DNA of 64,000 nt from Neomonachus schauinslandi (Eukaryota > Chordata > Mammalia > Carnivora > Phocidae), in NCBI RefSeq assembly GCF_002201575.2, contig NC_058408.1, positions 54,606,404-54,670,403 on the forward strand, written 5' to 3'. Shown here piece after piece: positions 1 through 11,345 of this stretch (position 1 is the first letter of the stretch; each line of letters begins with the position of its first letter). The notes below the pieces were generated by a model. It ran no database searches. It was not told the DNA's origin and saw only the letters and a list, made by a program, of their open reading frames with translations. The position numbers and the translations under genes are program-made.

Positions 1-132
1 TGCATCTCTGGAGCATGTTGTTAGTGCCGGAATCCTAAGATCTAGTGTAGACTCAAAGAATGGGTACACACATTTAAAAAAACCAAACTTAAAATGTAAG
101 TTCATATATTTGTCTTCAAGAATATACTCTCA

Positions 133-251
133 GGGCACCTGGCTGGCTCAGTTGGAAGAGCATGGGCCTCTTAATGTCGGGGTCATGAGTTCAAGCCCCA
201 TGTTGGGTGTAGAGATTACTTAAATAAATAAAACTTAAAAAAAAAAAAAAA
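133..251 (+). mobile_element. CAN SINE, short tRNA-Lys-like subtype
   Basis: The head GGCACCTGGCTGGCTCAG and tRNA B-box-like GAGTTCAAGCCCC are followed by an A-rich tail. Flanked by imperfect TSD ATATACTCT / GTATACTCT. Confidence 0.9.
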
Positions 252-2178
252 GAGTATACTCTTAGTACTGTGTTGCAGTAAACATGCTCCAGAACATAAA
301 GATGAGTTCTTTTTTCGAGAATAATTTCTCAAGAATTCTCCAAAATAATTCTAAGCACAGGTATGTTTTTAAGTTTACTATCATGACATTTTAGAAAATA
401 ATTGGAAAACTTGTTATTGCCCTTTCTATAAAGGATGGAGGAGGGTGGTTCAGTGATTGCCAAAGAGTTTTCTTAAAATTATTCCATAGGGATGGTTATC
501 ATTGAGTTTGATGCCAGACAGATAATCTCATATGCCATGTTTCAGATCTGGGTCTGCTTAATATTAAAGTATACCTTCTAAGCTGATAACGATGAATTCA
601 GAGTCACAGAAAAGATGCTGTGAATTTCTCTGCTTAATTTTTTTTTCTTTTAAAGTGGATAGAGTTGGATGCTTAATAAACTCAAAACAACAACATAACC
701 AGGGCCAGAAGGAAAACTCATTTATTATTAATGTTAAAAATAGACATGCAATCTACCACAACATAGGGAAAAATTGGATATGACATGGCAAGCCATGGAT
801 GATTCGGAATTGTCTTCTAGTTAATACTTGTTTAAATTACTTTGCTTGTTTACACTTTGTAAGTAAGATACAAAGATAAAGTGCCTCCAAGAAATGCATT
901 ATGAAATTCAAATGCAACTTCAGATATACTGATGAGCTGAAATGACTGTAGAATCCCAAAATAAATATTTACTGAAATATTTAAAGGCAATGATATTGAC
1001 TGAGGTTTAAGGTAATCAAGCTGCCTCTGTTTCCTTTCATTTCTTCATTTTATTTTTATAAGTCACAAATTTCCACTGCTCATATTCTTTTTTCCCCTCC
1101 TGTTATCTTGAAATGCCAGAAGAAAATCAATGCCAGTAGGCCAAACTCTTGTGAGTCCATCTATAATAATAATGAAACAGTTCAGAAAAAAGCAAATCTA
1201 TAAAAATGGACAGTGTCTATATTGTTTATAAGGTGACCAAGAGAATGTGTAAATATTATTTTATGAAGAGTTTGTGATATTCTTAGAAGAAAATAAGGAG
1301 GCTGAGCTTATTCTTCCTCTTTTGCTGCCTGGGAAATGAAACCAGTATTGAAAGTAAGTGACTTAAAGGTCATTAGGCAAGCAGAGTACTTCCAGGATTC
1401 CCATGCCCTGGGAAGGCTAAAATATTTTCTCTTACTATCACTTCCCTTATTTTCTTTCTTTTGTCTTTTCTGCTCATTCAAAAGCAAGCTTTAAAAAGCA
1501 TAATCCAGGTAATAAATTTATTGTTTACTTGCCCTGTGCAAGGTACAATGGAGAATAAAAAGGAATCTAAGACTGCGTCCTTGATTTAAAGGAGCAGTCA
1601 AAATCACGATTCTAGCCTGGATCTTCTCAGCTGCTGAGCCATCCTTTTGTTCACTGAGTTGCTAAGTTCCAAACCTTCTCCATTTTCTTTACACTCCCAA
1701 CTCCAACATTGCTTCCTTGACCCTTCACATAAGACCTTGCTTGAGTTTTACTGGCCATTTTGAAGTTATCTTGTGAGTTTCCCTTAACTTCTCTCTTTTC
1801 CATTTCAAAATCACCTCTATAGCTTTATCATCAGGCACTTCCTTCCCTCTTGCCTCCAAGAAAGGATTCTGTCTCCATCTTGCCCAGAACTCACCTCTGG
1901 TGCTCTTCCAACCCTGATCCTCATACCTCTGCAGGGACATCACCCATCCTTGTTTCCTTTTTGATTTGCATTTCAATCTCACTCTCATCCTGGCTCCTTA
2001 CTCCGCATTCCTAAGTATAACTTGGTTATTTCTGATCGTACCTTGATCTTACTGCTGCTTGGACTGCAACTCGTGTGTCATTTCCCTTTACCATTAAATT
2101 TCTTGAAAGTGGAATCTATAATCTGCAATTCCACTAAAAAGTAACTCTTACAATATGGATTCCGCATCCATAATGTTA
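252..2178. other. AT-rich intergenic DNA, no gene recognised
   Basis: No ORF with codon-like content. Two stretches resemble degraded old SINE/LINE consensus: 1325-1400 (MIR-like) and 1510-1600 (an old-LINE-like segment). The 63-codon frame at 592 and the 87-codon frame on the minus strand at 1725-1988 show nothing recognisable. Confidence 0.6.
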
Positions 2179-2188
2179 TTAAAATACT

Positions 2189-2389
2189 TTTTTTTTTTTT
2201 TTAAGATTTTATTTATTTACTTGACAGAGAGATAGACAGAAGAGCACAAGCAGAGGGAGTGGCAGAGGGAGAGGGAGAAGCAGGCTCTGCACTGAGCAGG
2301 GAACCCGATGTGGGACTCGATCCCAGGACCCTGAGATCATGACCTGAGCCGAAGGCAGACGCTTAACCATCTGAGCCAGCCAGGCGCCC
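2189..2389 (-). mobile_element. CAN SINE
   Basis: Poly-T start, body and GGCGCC-type head at the right end. TSD TTAAAATACT at 2179-2188 and 2391-2400. Confidence 0.96.
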
Positions 2390-2419
2390 ATTAAAATACT
2401 CCTTGAAAATCAATAATTG

Positions 2420-2601
2420 GGGCGCCTGAGTGGCTCAGTTGGTTAAGCGTCTGCCTTCGGCTCAGGTCATGATCCCAGGGTCCTGGGATTGAGCCCCGCT
2501 TCGGTCTCCCTGCTCAGCAGGAAGCCTGCTTCTCCCTCTCCCACTCCTCCTGCTTGTGTTCCTTCTCTTGCTGTCAAATAAATAAAATCTTAAAAAAAAA
2601 A
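2420..2601 (+). mobile_element. CAN SINE, inverted relative to the one 30 bp to the left
   Basis: Starts GGCGCCTGAGTGGCTCAG and ends in an A tail. TSD AAAATCAATAATTG with one mismatch in the right copy (about 2602-2615). Confidence 0.96.
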
Positions 2602-2695
2602 AAAATCAGTAATTGTGAGTCAGCAAATTTAATGGCTTTTTTCTAGCCTTCATTCCCACCTTCCTCCACCCCCACCAATTTCTCTGAAGTTTTTA

Positions 2696-2841
2696 TTTTA
2701 CTTTTTTTATTTTATTTTATTTTATTTTTAAAGATTTTATTTATTTGACAGAGAGAGACACAGCGAGAGAGGGAACATAAGCAGGGGGAGTGGGAGAGGG
2801 AGAAACAGGCTTCCTGCTGAGCAGGCAGCCAGATGTGGGGC
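2696..2841 (-). mobile_element. CAN SINE, 5'-truncated
   Basis: A (TTTTA)n tail and SINE body end at AGATGTGGGG; the tRNA head is missing. TSD CTCTGAAGTTTTTA at 2683-2696 and 2842-2855. Confidence 0.92.
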
Positions 2842-2856
2842 CTCTGAAGTTTTTAA

Positions 2857-2976
2857 AAAAATTTTTTTAAGTTTTTTTTTTTCTTTTAGTAATCTCTCTA
2901 TGCAACGTGGGGCTCAAACTCACAACCCCAAGATCAAGAGTCGTATGCTGTTCTGACAGAGCCAGCCAGGCACCCC
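2857..2976 (-). mobile_element. CAN SINE, short tRNA-Lys-like subtype
   Basis: Right end GCCAGCCAGGCACCCC. It is followed by another copy of the TGAAGTTTTT target, giving three copies of that target around two SINEs. Confidence 0.92.
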
Positions 2977-3061
2977 TGAAGTTTTTGATGTTAATAACCA
3001 TTCCTCTTTGTTTTACATTGCCCTGTCTTCATTGTTATGTCTACTGCTGTCCACTTCTTTT

Positions 3062-3168
3062 TCTAATTTTTATTATTAAGTAAACACTACCCCCATTGTG
3101 GGGCTTGAACTCATGACCTCAAGATCAAGAATCACATGCTCTACCCACTGAGGCAGCCAGGTGCCCCA
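3062..3168 (-). mobile_element. CAN SINE, short tRNA-Lys-like subtype
   Basis: B-box complement GGGGCTTGAACTC and head end CAGCCAGGTGCCCC. TSD CCACTTCTT on both sides (about 3051 and 3174). Confidence 0.9.
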
Positions 3169-3698
3169 CTCTAACCACTTCTTATTGGCTGCTCTCCTTA
3201 TCCTCTAATCCCCTCATTCCCCTAAGTGCCCTTTTCTTTGTATACACTCTTCCTGGGATTCTTCATAGAGATGGTAGTTGAAGCTGAGGATTCCCATGCT
3301 CTGAGAATGCTAAAATACCCTCTCCAAAGAAAAGTGTATATAAACAAAAGGGCAGACTTGACCACCTTGCTTTTGTTTTTGCATGGGGCTCACTTAGTTG
3401 GCAAGAGAGGTAGGAGAAATAGGTCTGAGCTGTCTTAGCAATGGCATCATTCCTCTGTCTATGACCATCCTGTGAGACAGCCCCTCTCCTACAACTGTGG
3501 CTCTTGCCTTGTTCTGTTGACCCTTCCCTTGCCTCTTCATACCTAGAAATAGTAATGGTGGCTTCTCTTCCTGAGGTATATCAGCATCTCAGCTTGATTC
3601 CTCTTGTGGTTTTAATTTATTGTTAAACTCTAATAAAGTAATTCACTTTTGATATTACTAGATCACCTTAGGCAATTCTTCTATTTGCTAAAGTATTC

Positions 3699-3740
3699 GT
3701 GTGTGTGTGTGTGTGTGTGTGTATACACATATATATATAT
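3699..3740. repeat. (GT)n-(AT)n microsatellite
   Basis: Twelve GT units (3699-3722) followed by TATACACATATATATATAT. Confidence 0.97.
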
Positions 3741-3796
3741 TCCGTTGTTGACTTGAATCTATAACTTTACTCAAATTTTTTTTAACGAATCTTTTT

Positions 3797-4000
3797 TATT
3801 TTTTTTATTTTTTTAAAGATTTTATTTATTTATTTGAGACAGAGAGAATGAGAGACAGACAGCATGAGAGGGAGGAGGGTCAGAGGGAGAAGCAGACTCC
3901 CTGCCGAGCAGGGAGCCCAATGCGGGACTCGATCCCGGGACTCCAGGATCATGACCTGAGCCGAAGGCAGTCGCTTAACCAACTGAGCCACCCAGGCGCC
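3797..4000 (-). mobile_element. CAN SINE nested in the tail of the next SINE
   Basis: Full-length body. TSD CGAATCTTTTTT at about 3785 and 4001. The left target lies within the T-rich tail of the element at 4019-4200. Confidence 0.95.
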
Positions 4001-4012
4001 CGAATCTTTTTT

Positions 4013-4200
4013 TTTTTTTAAGATTTTATTTATTTATTTGAGAGGGAGAGAGTGAGAGAGAGCATGAGAGGGGAGAGGGTCAGAGGGAGAAGCAGACTCC
4101 CCACTGAGCGGGGAGCCCGATGCGGGACTCAATCCTGGGACTCCAGGATCATGACCTGAGCTGAAGGCAGTCGCTTAACCAACTGAGCCACCCAGGCGCC
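4013..4200 (-). mobile_element. CAN SINE
   Basis: Body and head end at GGCGCC. The outer TSD CTCAAATTTTTTTTAA is at about 3770 and 4201, so this copy arrived before the nested one. Confidence 0.95.
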
Positions 4201-4208
4201 CTCAAATT

Positions 4209-4315
4209 TTTTTTAAGATTTTATTTTTAAGTAATCTCTACACCCAATGTGGGGCTCAAACTCAACCCTGAGATCAAGAGTCACAGATTCTACCAACTGA
4301 GCCAGCCAGGCGCCC
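4209..4315 (-). mobile_element. CAN SINE, short tRNA-Lys-like subtype
   Basis: AAGTAATCTCTACACCCAATG start and GCCAGCCAGGCGCCCC end, third consecutive minus-strand copy in this block. Confidence 0.92.
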
Positions 4316-4889
4316 CTATAATACATTCAGTTTTAATAGTTGCTTAGTCTTGTGTTTCTATGTAAGTTTGTGAGGTCTTGAAAGACAGCTAACACTGTTC
4401 ACTATCTTTATATCCCCAGACTTTTACAGAATGCCTGTCACTTATCTGATGGGTGAATTTATTTACCTTGATATAGCACCCAAGATTAGTATTAACCATC
4501 TTGAGCAAGAAATTAAAATTGTAGTTGACCATCAACAGACTAAAGCCTCCTGCATCAAATGAGATTATCACAAGACATTAGACCTGACGGATTCCATCTA
4601 TACAATGCTTTAAGAATAAACTGCCTAATTTCTATTATAAGGGAAAATCATGCAGCCCATTTCGATAAAATATTGATCTCACCTTAAACATATAGCTCTG
4701 CAGTATTTACTAATGTGCCCAGCTTCACAATTCTCTTGCCTTCAACAAGTTACACAGTTCATCTCAAAACCTTAGTTTCCACATAGATAAAATTAGGAAA
4801 ATGACACTTGTTATCAGAGGGTTGTTGTGCAGAAATAAAATTGTAACATGCTAATCATTAAGCATAGTGCTTTTAAAAGTAGGCATTTA

Positions 4890-5085
4890 GGGGCAGTTGG
4901 GTGGCTCAGTCAGTTAAGCATCTGACTCTTGGTTTCGGCTCAGGTTGTGATCTCAGGGTTGTGGGATCGAGCCCGCAGTCGGGCTCTGTGTTCAACAGGG
5001 AGTCTGCTTGGGATTCTCTCTCCCTCAGCCTTTCCCCTCATGCACGCATGCGCTCTCTCAAATAAATAAAATATTTAAAATAAAT
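4890..5085 (+). mobile_element. CAN SINE inserted in MIR
   Basis: Perfect 15-bp TSD AAAAGTAGGCATTTA at 4875-4889 and 5086-5100. Confidence 0.97.
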
Positions 5086-5119
5086 AAAAGTAGGCATTTA
5101 ATAAATGGTAGCCATTTTT

Positions 5120-5312
5120 TTAAAGATTTTAGTTATTTATTTGCCAGAAGGGAGAGTGAGAGAGAGTGAGAGTACAAGCAGGGGGAGAGGCAGGCAGAGG
5201 GAGAAGCCAGCTCCCTGCTGAGCAAGGAGCCCGATGCGGGGCTCGATCTCAGGACCCTGGTATCATGACCTGAGCTGAAGGCAGACACTTGACTGAGCCA
5301 CCCAGGCGTCCC
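5120..5312 (-). mobile_element. CAN SINE inserted in MIR, opposite orientation
   Basis: TSD TAAATGGTAGCCATTTTT at 5102-5119, with one mismatch in the right copy at 5313-5330. Confidence 0.97.
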
Positions 5313-5929
5313 TAAATGTTAGCCATTTTTAACTTTCAGAGAAGTCATAAATTTTTTAACACAATTAGAGCATATTCCTGCACAGGTTTCTCTGTTCTTG
5401 TCATCTTTATAGGAGGCAATTTCTCAAAGATAAAATTCTTATAACAGGTCATATCAAATAAGAGTTAGGAGAAGAAAAAAAGCATCTCTATGAGTCCATC
5501 TTATAATGTCACATCTAAAATTCCATGAGAGAAGCACAGAGGACATTCCCATTTTATTGCAAATTTTTAACAAAAACTACAGTAGAATCTGTCTTTAAAA
5601 ACCAGACTCCACTTAGCCTGCTTGCTCTGTTACTATTTACTCTTCATTCTCTCTGTGTAGAATCACTCACTGATGCCACATAGGACATAATTGGAACCAC
5701 CGACAAATTTAGAATATGGATGCTTTATTAGAAAATAATATTGTGTCAATGTTAAATTTTTTTAATTGAATTGTTGTTATGAAAAGAAATGTTCTGTTCT
5801 TCGGAAATACCATTGAAGTATTGAGGGGTAAAGAGACATGATATCTGTAACCAACTCAAATAATTGGGTGGGGAAGTTATATATTTTGAGAGAATAAAAC
5901 AAATGAAGTGAAATGTTAACAACCCCCTT

Positions 5930-6030
5930 GAGTTAAGTCATGTAAACTCTCTGGCCCTGTTTCTTCATCTATTTGAAGAAAGAGAGACTGGCCTGGACTA
6001 TTTCAGTATCATTTATGCTGTGAGTCATGA
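5930..6030 (+). repeat. MIR fragment
   Basis: The text CTGGCCCTGTTTCTTCATCT and the downstream GGCCTGGACTATTTCAG follow the MIR-type order. Confidence 0.5.
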
Positions 6031-6286
6031 AATTCAATTAGGAGTTGAGACTAGCATTAGAAAAAAATGTTAACCAGTGAATCTAGATGAAGGATTTGCA
6101 AGACTTCTTGTGCATATTCTTAAGTTTGAGATTCTTTCAAAATTAAAAGTAAAATAAGCTAACTATATTTACACAATACGAGACTCTCTGAGCACAAGAG
6201 GCTAATAGGTTAGCTAAATGATGCACCTATGTACTTCCTCACCAAAACAGTTGAGCTATATGCTTATCAAGAGTCAATTTGTATTT

Positions 6287-6387
6287 TTTTTTTTTTAAAT
6301 AAACTCTCTGCCCAATGTGGGGCTCGAACTTATAACCCCGAGATCAGAAATTGCATACTCTTCTAGCTGAGCCAGCCAGGCACCCCT
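6287..6387 (-). mobile_element. CAN SINE, short tRNA-Lys-like subtype
   Basis: Perfect 17-bp TSD AGAGTCAATTTGTATTT at 6270-6286 and 6388-6404 delimits the element exactly. Confidence 0.96.
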
Positions 6388-6626
6388 AGAGTCAATTTGT
6401 ATTTGTAATATAAATATTTACACCTCTTATTATACCTCTGGAGTTTAAATATTCAAACTAATGAAGTACAAATAGAAAGTTGTTTTTTATGAAAACTAAA
6501 TTGAAGGTGAACAGAAGTTACTATAGAATTAGATGTGGGTAAGAAAAATGCATAAAACTTTGGGGAAAAAATTGTATAAAATCTAGACTGACTTGGCATT
6601 CAAACTTTTTCAAAGGTGTCTTTTAA

Positions 6627-6833
6627 GGGCGCCTGGGTGGCTCAGTTGGTTAAGCGACTGCCTTCGGCTCAGGTCATGGTCCCAGGGTCCTGGGATCGAG
6701 TCCTACATCGGGCTCCCTGCTCAGCAGGAAGCCTGCTTCTCCCTCTCCCACTCCCCCTGCTTGTGTTCCTGCTCTCGCTGTCTCTGTCTCTGTAAAATAA
6801 AAAAAAAAAATTTTTAAAAAAAAAAAAAAAAAA
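6627..6833 (+). mobile_element. CAN SINE
   Basis: GGGCGCCTGGGTGGCTCAG head and a long A tail. TSD AAGGTGTCTTTTAA at 6613-6626 and 6834-6847. Confidence 0.97.
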
Positions 6834-6899
6834 AAGGTGTCTTTTAAAAATTCTTGCTGTATTTTGAAAAAAAAAGAAACTGAAAATTGTAAACTATTT

Positions 6900-7103
6900 A
6901 TTTATTTATTTTTTAAGATTTTATTTATTTATTTGACAGAGAGAGACACAGCGAGAGAGGGAACACAAGCAGGGGGACTGGGAGAGGGAGAAGCAGGCTT
7001 CCCACCCGAGCAGGGAGCCCGATGCGGGGCTCGATCCCAGGACCCTGGAATCATGACCTGAGCCGAAGGCAGACGCTTAACGACTGAGCCACCCAGGCGC
7101 CCC
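6900..7103 (-). mobile_element. CAN SINE
   Basis: Inverted to the previous copy, 67 bp away. TSD GAAAATTGTAAA at 6882 and 7104. Confidence 0.97.
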
Positions 7104-7256
7104 GAAAATTGTAAATAATTTAAACAGTGCAATTCATAATAAAGACACTGGGGTCCTCCAACCAACAGATTCATTTTCAGATAAAAGGTCTTGGCCCTAT
7201 TTCAAAGATTAGTGAGTAAATGTATAATGATACATTTGAGTCAAAATAAAAAGGTT

Positions 7257-7450
7257 GGGCGCCTGGGTGGCTCAGTTGGTTAAGCGACTGCCTTCGGCTC
7301 AGGTCATGATCCTGGAGTCCCGGGATCGAGTCCCGCATCGGGCTCCCTGCTCAGTGGAGAGCCTGCTTCTGCCTCTCTCTCTGCCTGCCTCTCTGCCTAC
7401 TTGTGCTTTCTCTCTGTGTGTCAAATAAATAAATAAAATCTTTAAAAAAA
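7257..7450 (+). mobile_element. CAN SINE
   Basis: Head at 7257 and a tail ending in A15. Short TSD AAAAAGGTT. Confidence 0.95.
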
Positions 7451-7663
7451 AAAAAAAAGGTTAAGTATATCTGCCTTTTTAAATGATCTTTACCACTTTA
7501 ACCAACTTTTTAAATTAACCAGCCAACAACTAGTCCCAATTTCAATGGGAAAGAGAATCTCTAGTGTATGTTTTTTTTTTAATTAAAAAAGTGATACACA
7601 TGGTAAAATATTCTAATGGCACAAAATAACCACACAATTAGGAAAGGTTTCTTTTCTCTACTA

Positions 7664-8010
7664 GTCTGCTAGGGTTGTTATAACAAAATGCCACAGACCA
7701 GATGGCTTAAACAACAGAAATTTTCTCACAGTTCTAGGGGCTAGCAGTCCCAGATCAAGGTGCCATCAGAGTTGGTTTCTCGTGAAACCTCTCTTCCTGG
7801 CTTGTAGAAGGCCACTTTCTCAAAGTGTCCTCACATGGCCTCATCTCTGTGCCCATACATATGGACACCAGCCCTATCAGATTAGGGCCTCACCCTTATG
7901 ACCAACCACATTTAAACTTAATTACCTACATACAGTCACACTCTGGATTAGGGCTTCAACATATGGATTGGGAGGGGGTGGGGAGGACACAATTCAGTCC
8001 ATAACATCAT
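7664..8010 (-). mobile_element. MLT1-like LTR (ERVL-MaLR)
   Basis: The minus-strand consensus is recognisable: GGCTTAAACAACAGAAATTT, CACAGTTCTAGGGGCTAGCAG, GATCAAGGTG, then ATTAGGGCCTCACCC and the end ACACAATTCAGTCCATAACA. A solo, degraded LTR with no internal coding region. Confidence 0.8.
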
Positions 8011-8049
8011 CTTCCATTCTAGATTCCCAGCCCTTCTGGGTTTTTGTTT

Positions 8050-8600
8050 TTGTTTTTTTGTTTGTTTGTTTGTGATGCTCACGTGGAAGCAAAGTCTCAT
8101 ATTGTTCTGCACCTTGCTTTTCTCACCTTACAATAACATACAGAGATATTCCAAGTCAGTGCAGGTAGAGCTACTTCATCTTAATGGCTGTATACTGTTC
8201 TACTGAATTGGATATACCAAACTTATTTCCTATTGTGGGACAGTTAAAGTTTCTTTCTTTTTTTTTTTAGTCTTGTTCCAAAAATCTTTTAAAGAATATT
8301 CTTAGAAAATGCCTTTATACAATTTGTGTAAGTTAATCTATGGGATAAATTTTAGAAGTGGAATTATTAGGTCAAAAGGAACTTCGTATAAATTTTTGAC
8401 ATGTATTGTCACCCTGAACTTTAAAAAAATTTGTACCAATTTATACTTCCACCAACAGTGTTTAAGAAAGCTTGTTCTTCCCACCTCCTTAGCCTCCTAC
8501 CCATAATACCACATGTACATATCTCCAACACTGTATTGTCAAACTTTTTAATCTTTGCCACTGAGCTAACTAAAGGATCAAAGTTTCAAATTAGACTCAC
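8050..8600 (-). mobile_element. Ancient L1M fragment
   Basis: Antisense L1 3' phrases such as AGTGGAATTATTAGGTCAAAAGG and the TTCCACCAACAGTGT block. Heavily diverged. Confidence 0.65.
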
Positions 8601-8659
8601 AACTCAGAAATCAGAGATCTTACCTAATTTCAAGGTTCACTAATTTCAAAGACACCAGT

Positions 8660-9810
8660 AACCAAGGGGCACAGACAAAATAGGAAGAGGTCCAGGACTC
8701 TTGGTGCTGCTCCTCAGGTCCTTTCTTCCTTTGGATGCACCTCCACCCAAGATAATTGATGTGGTTTCTAAATAAGGTATGCAGTCTCCTCACTTACACA
8801 GAAGGAACCAACTCAGTTATGAAACATATCTCCATTATATGCTAAGTTACCTAACTTACATGATATTTTCCAGTCATGCACCTCAAATCCACAGATTTCT
8901 GCTGTGTTTACCATCAACAGTCTCAGTCCAGGGCTATCCTGCTAAAGGAATTCTATAGATATGAACTCTCCTACTAGGGGATACTAGTTTGTTTACCAGG
9001 AAGTCTGTTATTACCATATTTCTAAGAATCAAATGCTTGCTTGCTTTCTAGGAGTATTCCTCTATAATGGGAGAGAATGGATTGCAGATCTGCTGCTTAA
9101 CTCCTTCCTTCCTGGTCACTGATAGATGAAAAATGGTATTTATTTTGATTTACACTTTGATGTTGAACAGTTGTTCACATGCTTATAATTGACAATTACC
9201 TTAGCAGACTTAAGAAACAAGAATCCTAAGCAGGCCATGAAGCAACCTGATTTGCATAGCTAAACCCTGCATAAGGCTCAGGAATTGGAAGTGCTAGGTA
9301 ACTCTGAGACTGATGTGAACTAAAGACAGGAGGAATAATAGACAATTTGTTTAAGAATCAAATGCTCAGAATCCCTTCTCCAGTCCAGTAGAAGCCCAGA
9401 GATTTAGTATTAGAAGAGGGTAAAACAAAAGATCTCTGGCTCAGAGGACACCAGGCCCAGGTAAGGCAGAAGGTCTGATGTTGAAAGAGAAATGATAGAG
9501 GACCAACATCTGAATACTTGAAACTCAAGACAGAGAAAATAGGGTAAAAATAACCAAATAATTCAAGTTGGTGAGACTGGAACCCTCTTCTGACCCTATA
9601 TCCCGTGCTATTTATATTCTTTCAGTTTATTGGTATATCTAATTCATAGTAACTGTAAAATGACATTTTCTGAGCTTTCAGAAATGTTGGGGGCAGTCAA
9701 AGGACTTTGTTCAGGTGATTAAGGGGTGGGACTAGCATTACCCTTCCCCTAAGCAATCATACCAAGATGGTTGGCAGAACTAAAGAATTACGGTTAAAAC
9801 AAAACCAAAA
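8660..9810. other. Intergenic DNA, no feature recognised
   Basis: AT-rich, stop codons in all frames, no SINE. I see nothing diagnostic. Confidence 0.6.
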
Positions 9811-10014
9811 AGGGACTCCTGGGTGGCTCAGTTTGTTAAGTGTCGGGCTCTTGATTCCACTTAGGTCTTGATCTCAGAGTCCTGCGATTGAGCCCCGCCC
9901 TCCCTGGGGTCCCAGCAGAGCGTGGAGTCTCTTTGAGATCCTGTCCCTCTCCCTCTGATCCTCCCCTACTCGGGGGCACGCGCTCTCAAATAAATAAATA
10001 AATCTTTAAAAAAA
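9811..10014 (+). mobile_element. CAN SINE, older copy
   Basis: Starts AGGGACTCCTGGGTGGCTCAG and ends AAATAAATAAATAAATC plus an A tail. More substitutions than neighbouring copies; TSD unclear. Confidence 0.92.
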
Positions 10015-10361
10015 AGAAGTATTCATAGAAGCTACACAGTGAGGTGCCCCTACAACTCGATAATCATGTCGTAAATTGTGGTGTAAGAAGGGATAATCCT
10101 GTAATTGCCTCAGGCTTGAATTGACTAAAGCACCAAAGCAGGGAAGCATCCCATAACAAGCAGATTTACAGATATAAAATCAATTGTGGAAGAAAAAATA
10201 ACTTTCGGGTCTGGAGTAGTCTCACCATCATGCCTAGGCAGAGAAACAGACTATACAAAGCTTCCCTTCTAGGTCCAAGTCAGCCTGGGTCTGAGTAGTA
10301 GATTCACAGATAGTAGTGAACTTGTCTAACACCAGGCTTTCAGAAGCTTCAGTTGAGAGCC

Positions 10362-10488
10362 CATGGTTCACTGTTTCTCGGCATCGCCGGCGAATTGAAT
10401 CAGAATCTCAAAGTAGTGCCTCGGCATCAGCATTTTTAAAGCTTTACAGGTGATTCAACTTTAGGTAATTGAATTGAGAGTCATTGTC
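10362..10488 (-). mobile_element. MER5A-like hAT-Charlie MITE
   Basis: The text GAATCAGAATCTCAAAGTAG, GCATCAGCATTTTTAAAGC, ACAGGTGATTC and end GAGAGTCATTG match the reverse complement of the MER5A order. Confidence 0.65.
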
Positions 10489-10839
10489 CTAGTAAGGCAT
10501 CTTTTAATTTGTTACAATGTTTTGACTTAAAAATGCACTAAAACACTATCAACAAGGGACCTATAGGTATTAAATGAGAAAGATGCCTAATACAAATGAT
10601 AAGGCGGGGAGGGATTAGTCAAACAGTCCTGCTGAGGCGTGTGTGGGAGGAATGGATAAGTGAAACAAGAGAAAGTAAAAGCAAATCTGGAATTGGTGTT
10701 CTGGATTACTACACCCAGCGACTTCAGTATCATATGGTGAAAGAACACAGGAGTGGCTATACAAGGGTGATTTCCCACCTGAAACCGGAAGGCTCCGGTG
10801 TCTAGACCTAGTTATTTTAGGTTAAGAAGTAAAGGATAC

Positions 10840-10975
10840 AGGGGAAAGAACACCGAGCCCTCGTCCTAAATCCGTCCAAAACAGCTGTGCAACCTCAAGT
10901 AAATCTCCTTTCTGGATCAGAGATTCCGAGCGTCTAGAATGAGGAGACGGGATTAGCAACCCTCAGTATCTCCCT
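10840..10975 (+). repeat. MIR fragment
   Basis: GTGCAACCTCAAGTAAATCTCCTTTCTGG and GAATGAGGAGACGGGATTAG follow the MIR core order. Confidence 0.55.
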
Positions 10976-11245
10976 GCTAGTCTAACTGCATCGATAAACA
11001 AGGGGTCACACATCTTCCGAAAAGGCCCCAGACGATCCGAAGCTGTCCTGGAGCTGCGAACCATCCTCCTTGTTTTTTACTCGGCTTCTTTAGCCCAGGG
11101 GCATGGGCTGCGCAAAGAGCATCACCTTCTAAACGCCTTCCTCAACCCCAACCCGGAGCTTGTACCCGGAATGCCACTCTGAGTGACTTCTCAGAGCTTC
11201 CTCCACCTCCTCTGAACACCCACCACTCCCGCCCTCCACGCTCCA

Positions 11246-11345
11246 CCAGCTAGCTCCACCAGCTAGCTCCACCAGCTAGCTCCACCNNNNNNNNNNCACC
11301 AGCTAGCTCCACCAGCTAGCTCCACCAGCTAGCTCCACCAGCTCC
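11246..11345. repeat. 13-bp tandem repeat at promoter edge
   Basis: Perfect or near-perfect head-to-tail copies of AGCTAGCTCCACC, at least three before and three after a run of N, ending in the degenerate CCAGCTCCACTCGACTCC. The AGCTAGCT core is palindromic. Copy number is uncertain because of the gap. Confidence 0.95.
11287..11296. other. Assembly gap (10 N)
   Basis: Ten consecutive N inside the 13-bp tandem array. A fixed length of ten suggests a gap of unknown true size, probably a collapsed repeat. Confidence 0.98.

Larger units (their letters stand above)
4680..5340 (+). repeat. MIR, split by two SINE insertions
   Basis: Degraded MIR-like text (CTTAGTTTCCACATAGATAAA..., GCATAGTGC..., AATAAATGGTAGCC) at 4680-4889, 5101-5119 and after 5330. 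Continuity is proved by the target duplications of the two inserted SINEs. Confidence 0.75.

Noticed and set aside
133..251. tRNA-like sequence with A- and B-box-like motifs, here and in all short SINE copies
   Set aside because: Heads of CAN SINEs derived from tRNA-Lys, followed by A tails and flanked by target duplications; not functional tRNA genes.
1..11200. Possible EEF1AKNMT (METTL13) exons upstream of VAMP4
   Set aside because: Expected neighbour in human, but no methyltransferase-like reading or splice pattern found.
11246..11345. CRISPR-like array
   Set aside because: Units are only 13 bp, contiguous without spacers, and in a mammalian genome: a minisatellite.
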